64,000 nt of DNA, from positions 22,650,501-22,714,500 of the forward strand of contig CM038908.1 in NCBI GenBank assembly GCA_021904315.1. The letters are read 5' to 3'. The notes under the pieces are model-generated. The model saw nothing but the letters and a program-made list of their open reading frames with translations, did no database searches and was not told the DNA's origin. Source of the stretch: Sphagnum magellanicum (Eukaryota; Streptophyta; Sphagnopsida; Sphagnales; Sphagnaceae). This document shows positions 62,149 to 64,000 of the stretch, one piece after another; the first letter of the stretch is position 1; each line of letters opens with the position of its first letter. The translations under genes were made by a program, and so were the position numbers.

Positions 62149-62414
62149 GGCATGGCCCTAAGAGAACTAAGGCTTTTTTCTAAGAGGCTTCTCTTAGGGC
62201 CATGTTACACTACTGGGCATGGCCCTAAGAGAACTAAGGCTCCTTTCTAAGAGCCTTCTCTTAGGGCCATGTTACACTATTGGCATGGCCCTAAGAGAAC
62301 TAAGGCTTTTTTCCAAGAGCCTTCTCTTAGGGCCATGTTACACTACCGGGCATGGCCCTAAGAGAACTAAGGCTCTTTTCTAAGAGGCTTCTCTTAGGGC
62401 CATGTTACACTAGC
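62149..62414. repeat. Tandem array of four palindromic (hairpin) units
   Basis: Four consecutive units of about 65 bp. Each opens GGCATGGCCCTAAGAGAAC and closes with the inverted TTCTCTTAGGGCCATGTTAC. Each unit can fold into a hairpin with an arm of about 17 bp around a variable CTAAGGCTC...TCTAAGAG loop. Units differ at a few loop bases. TTACACTA after each unit recalls the end of the MITE at 3789. The array probably arose by tandem amplification of a MITE end. Confidence 0.85.
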
Positions 62415-62680
62415 AGTAGTTGCAGAAGGCAAAATGTCTCTTAGGCCACCTCACAGAGGCCCTTATTCTAGTGAAGCCCAAGGCTGGGGCTTTACCCTAC
62501 ACATAAAGGTAATTCATGAAGAAGATTCAATTCCGTCTTTGACAAACCACCTTTTTTCTGGCTATATATAGAGCCAAAAAGGGAAATAATAATTAAAAGT
62601 GCTAAAATCAAGTGCTTTTTTCGAGATTTTCAATTGCCAGAATAAACATCAATGGATGTGTATCATGGTTCATCGATTCG
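62415..62680. other. Spacer between the direct repeats, right part
   Basis: Non-coding by inspection. There is a palindrome-like CTTAGGCC near 62441 and otherwise no recognisable element. Confidence 0.4.
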
Positions 62681-64000
62681 AATTCAATTTGAATTTAGAT
62701 TCAGTTGAATTGGTTGACTTCAAATTGAATTCTGTTCATAATTTTGTTGAGTTGAATTCAATCAAATTATGAAATCTTAATTACAAAAAAAACATGTTAA
62801 TTTATCTTTTCATATCCATGTAAGTGGGTTCATGAAAGGAGTGAAGTAATTAAGTAATTATGAAATATTTTCATAATGGTCACATGGAGTTGGTGAAAGG
62901 AGTGACTTGGTTAAGTAGTTATGAAATGTTTTCATAATTGTCAAGTGGCCAATGACTATAGTTGTCATGGTGAAGACCACTTATAAACCCTATATTTGTC
63001 TTACCATCATCATTCCTTTCTTATGTCGTTTGTGTGTTGTTGTCCTCTTTGCCCATTTGTTTTTTCCAATCTCAATATCCAAGCAACAAACATCGTAGGA
63101 TGGATGCCTTGAAAGCTCACAATTACCAACACAATATATGCCCACACAACAAATGTGAATTGGCCGGCAACTAGGCCACATTGTGATGATGCGAGGGTTT
63201 AAAGGCGCATTCACACCTAATGTTAAGTCAGTGTGAAGTGAAAATCTAGGTGACATCTTAGGTGGCACCCAATGTTAAATGAGTGAATACTTAACATTAA
63301 GTGAATGTTAGCTTAACATAAAATCTTTGTGGTAAATAGGTCTAGGTTTTAAATGACTAGCTTGGTGTTAGGGGACATAATATTAAAGTTGTTAACGCCA
63401 AGTGTGAATGCACCTTTATTGCGATTTTATTCCTCTATTTTACGATTCTTGAGACAAATGGAAGTGTGGTATAATGCCTTGTTGGTAGAGAAAAAAATCA
63501 TTGTTTTTCTCCGCCACCACAACACAAAAGAGAAAGAAGAAAATATAAAGGCATTACAACCTGGTTGGAGACCGAGGTCTGGGGTGTAATCCTCAGCTGT
63601 GAAGGGCATTACGTGACGTAATGAACAAGGTGTGGATATAGCCATACCATTATTGTATGAGGGGGAGTGCCAGCCATACTGGTTCACATGTTCAAAATGC
63701 ACAAAGTTTCAGTACATATTAGAGTTATCCATAAAGTCATCCTGTCTTCATCCTGTCTTTGGGCCTCCTTTCACCCCCTATCCCCCTCTTTCAGTGGTAT
63801 CTGCAAAGTAAAGGAAATTTTATTAAATCTCAGTATGAAATCCTGAAACTCAGCATTTAGTACACACAAGGTTCAAGACTAGGCAATTATAATAATAGTT
63901 GTACAGGTAGGAGAAGTGAAAATATACGTAGCAGCAGCAGCAGCAGCAGTGGAGGCGCTCAGGAAAAGGGAAAGACAGGATGAAACTCAGTTTCGTTAGG
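62681..64000. repeat. Right copy of the large direct duplication (runs off the window)
   Basis: Counterpart of 59797-61123. Bases 63723-64000 appear identical to 60846-61123, including the same six-unit GCA microsatellite. The preceding part differs by scattered substitutions and small indels. The true right boundary is outside the window. Confidence 0.85.
63202..63416. mobile_element. Stowaway-like MITE (right copy)
   Basis: 215 bp, with inverted ends beginning AAGGCGCATTCACACC and ending GTGTGAATGCACCTT, flanked by TA at 63200-63201 and 63417-63418. It holds the same position in this duplicate as in the left one, so it was inserted before the duplication. Confidence 0.65.

Noticed and set aside
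62149-62414. CRISPR-like spaced repeats
   Set aside because: Nuclear plant DNA. The units are contiguous palindromes without unique spacers, and no cas genes are present.
59797-64000. Intact LTR retrotransposon with the direct repeats as LTRs
   Set aside because: The interior (about 1.6 kb) shows no gag or pol, no primer-binding site and no TG...CA boundaries that I could place. It could still be a non-autonomous element, so only a duplication is claimed.

Overview
This window is nuclear DNA of a land plant. The evidence is spliced genes with GT-AG introns, plant-specific gene families, TTTAGGG motifs near two promoters, and long AT-rich intergenic stretches full of decayed transposons. The leftmost gene is a homologue of PIBF1/CEP90, a centriole and ciliary-satellite protein. 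Such proteins are expected only in plants that make swimming sperm, so a bryophyte, lycophyte, fern, cycad or Ginkgo is more likely than a flowering plant or conifer (inference). All introns within the gene models are shorter than about 1.2 kb.

Five genes could be read exon by exon. In the four that are complete, spliced lengths and phases close exactly: cytochrome b5 (6594-8085, +, 139 aa), an EXA1/GIGYF-type GYF-domain protein (19841-28783, +, 2122 aa), a LAZ1-type DUF300 membrane protein (39408-42996, +, 450 aa) and the Snf2 ATPase SWI2/CHR9, related to ERCC6L2 (51539-56499, +, 1096 aa). The PIBF1 homologue (1-3148, -) runs off the left edge, and only its N-terminal part of about 317 residues is here. 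The genes are unrelated housekeeping or regulatory genes and nothing suggests a cluster.

The rest is accessory DNA. A Tourist-like MITE lies at 3.8-4.1 kb. A LINE reverse-transcriptase fossil (-) lies at 16.0-18.1 kb. A hAT-like transposase fossil (+) lies at 31.6-33.8 kb, followed by a short CACTA-like foldback element. Three perfect 143-bp tandem repeats lie at 34.8-35.2 kb. A ribosomal protein L7 pseudogene that kept its intron lies at 36.3-36.7 kb. A tRNA-derived SINE head and a possible CACTA-like element lie at 44.8-46.1 kb, and a Ty1/copia fossil (+) at 46.5-49.8 kb. At the right end there is a direct duplication of more than 1.2 kb (59.8-61.1 and 62.7-64.0 kb). Each copy carries a TA-flanked MITE, and a tandem array of four hairpins sits between the copies.

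I found no convincing new multi-gene system. The observations most worth following up are the plant PIBF1 homologue, the sharp jump in identity within the right-end duplication, the three W...KSLxEIQ motifs in the GYF protein, the overlapping upstream ORF of SWI2, and the hairpin array.
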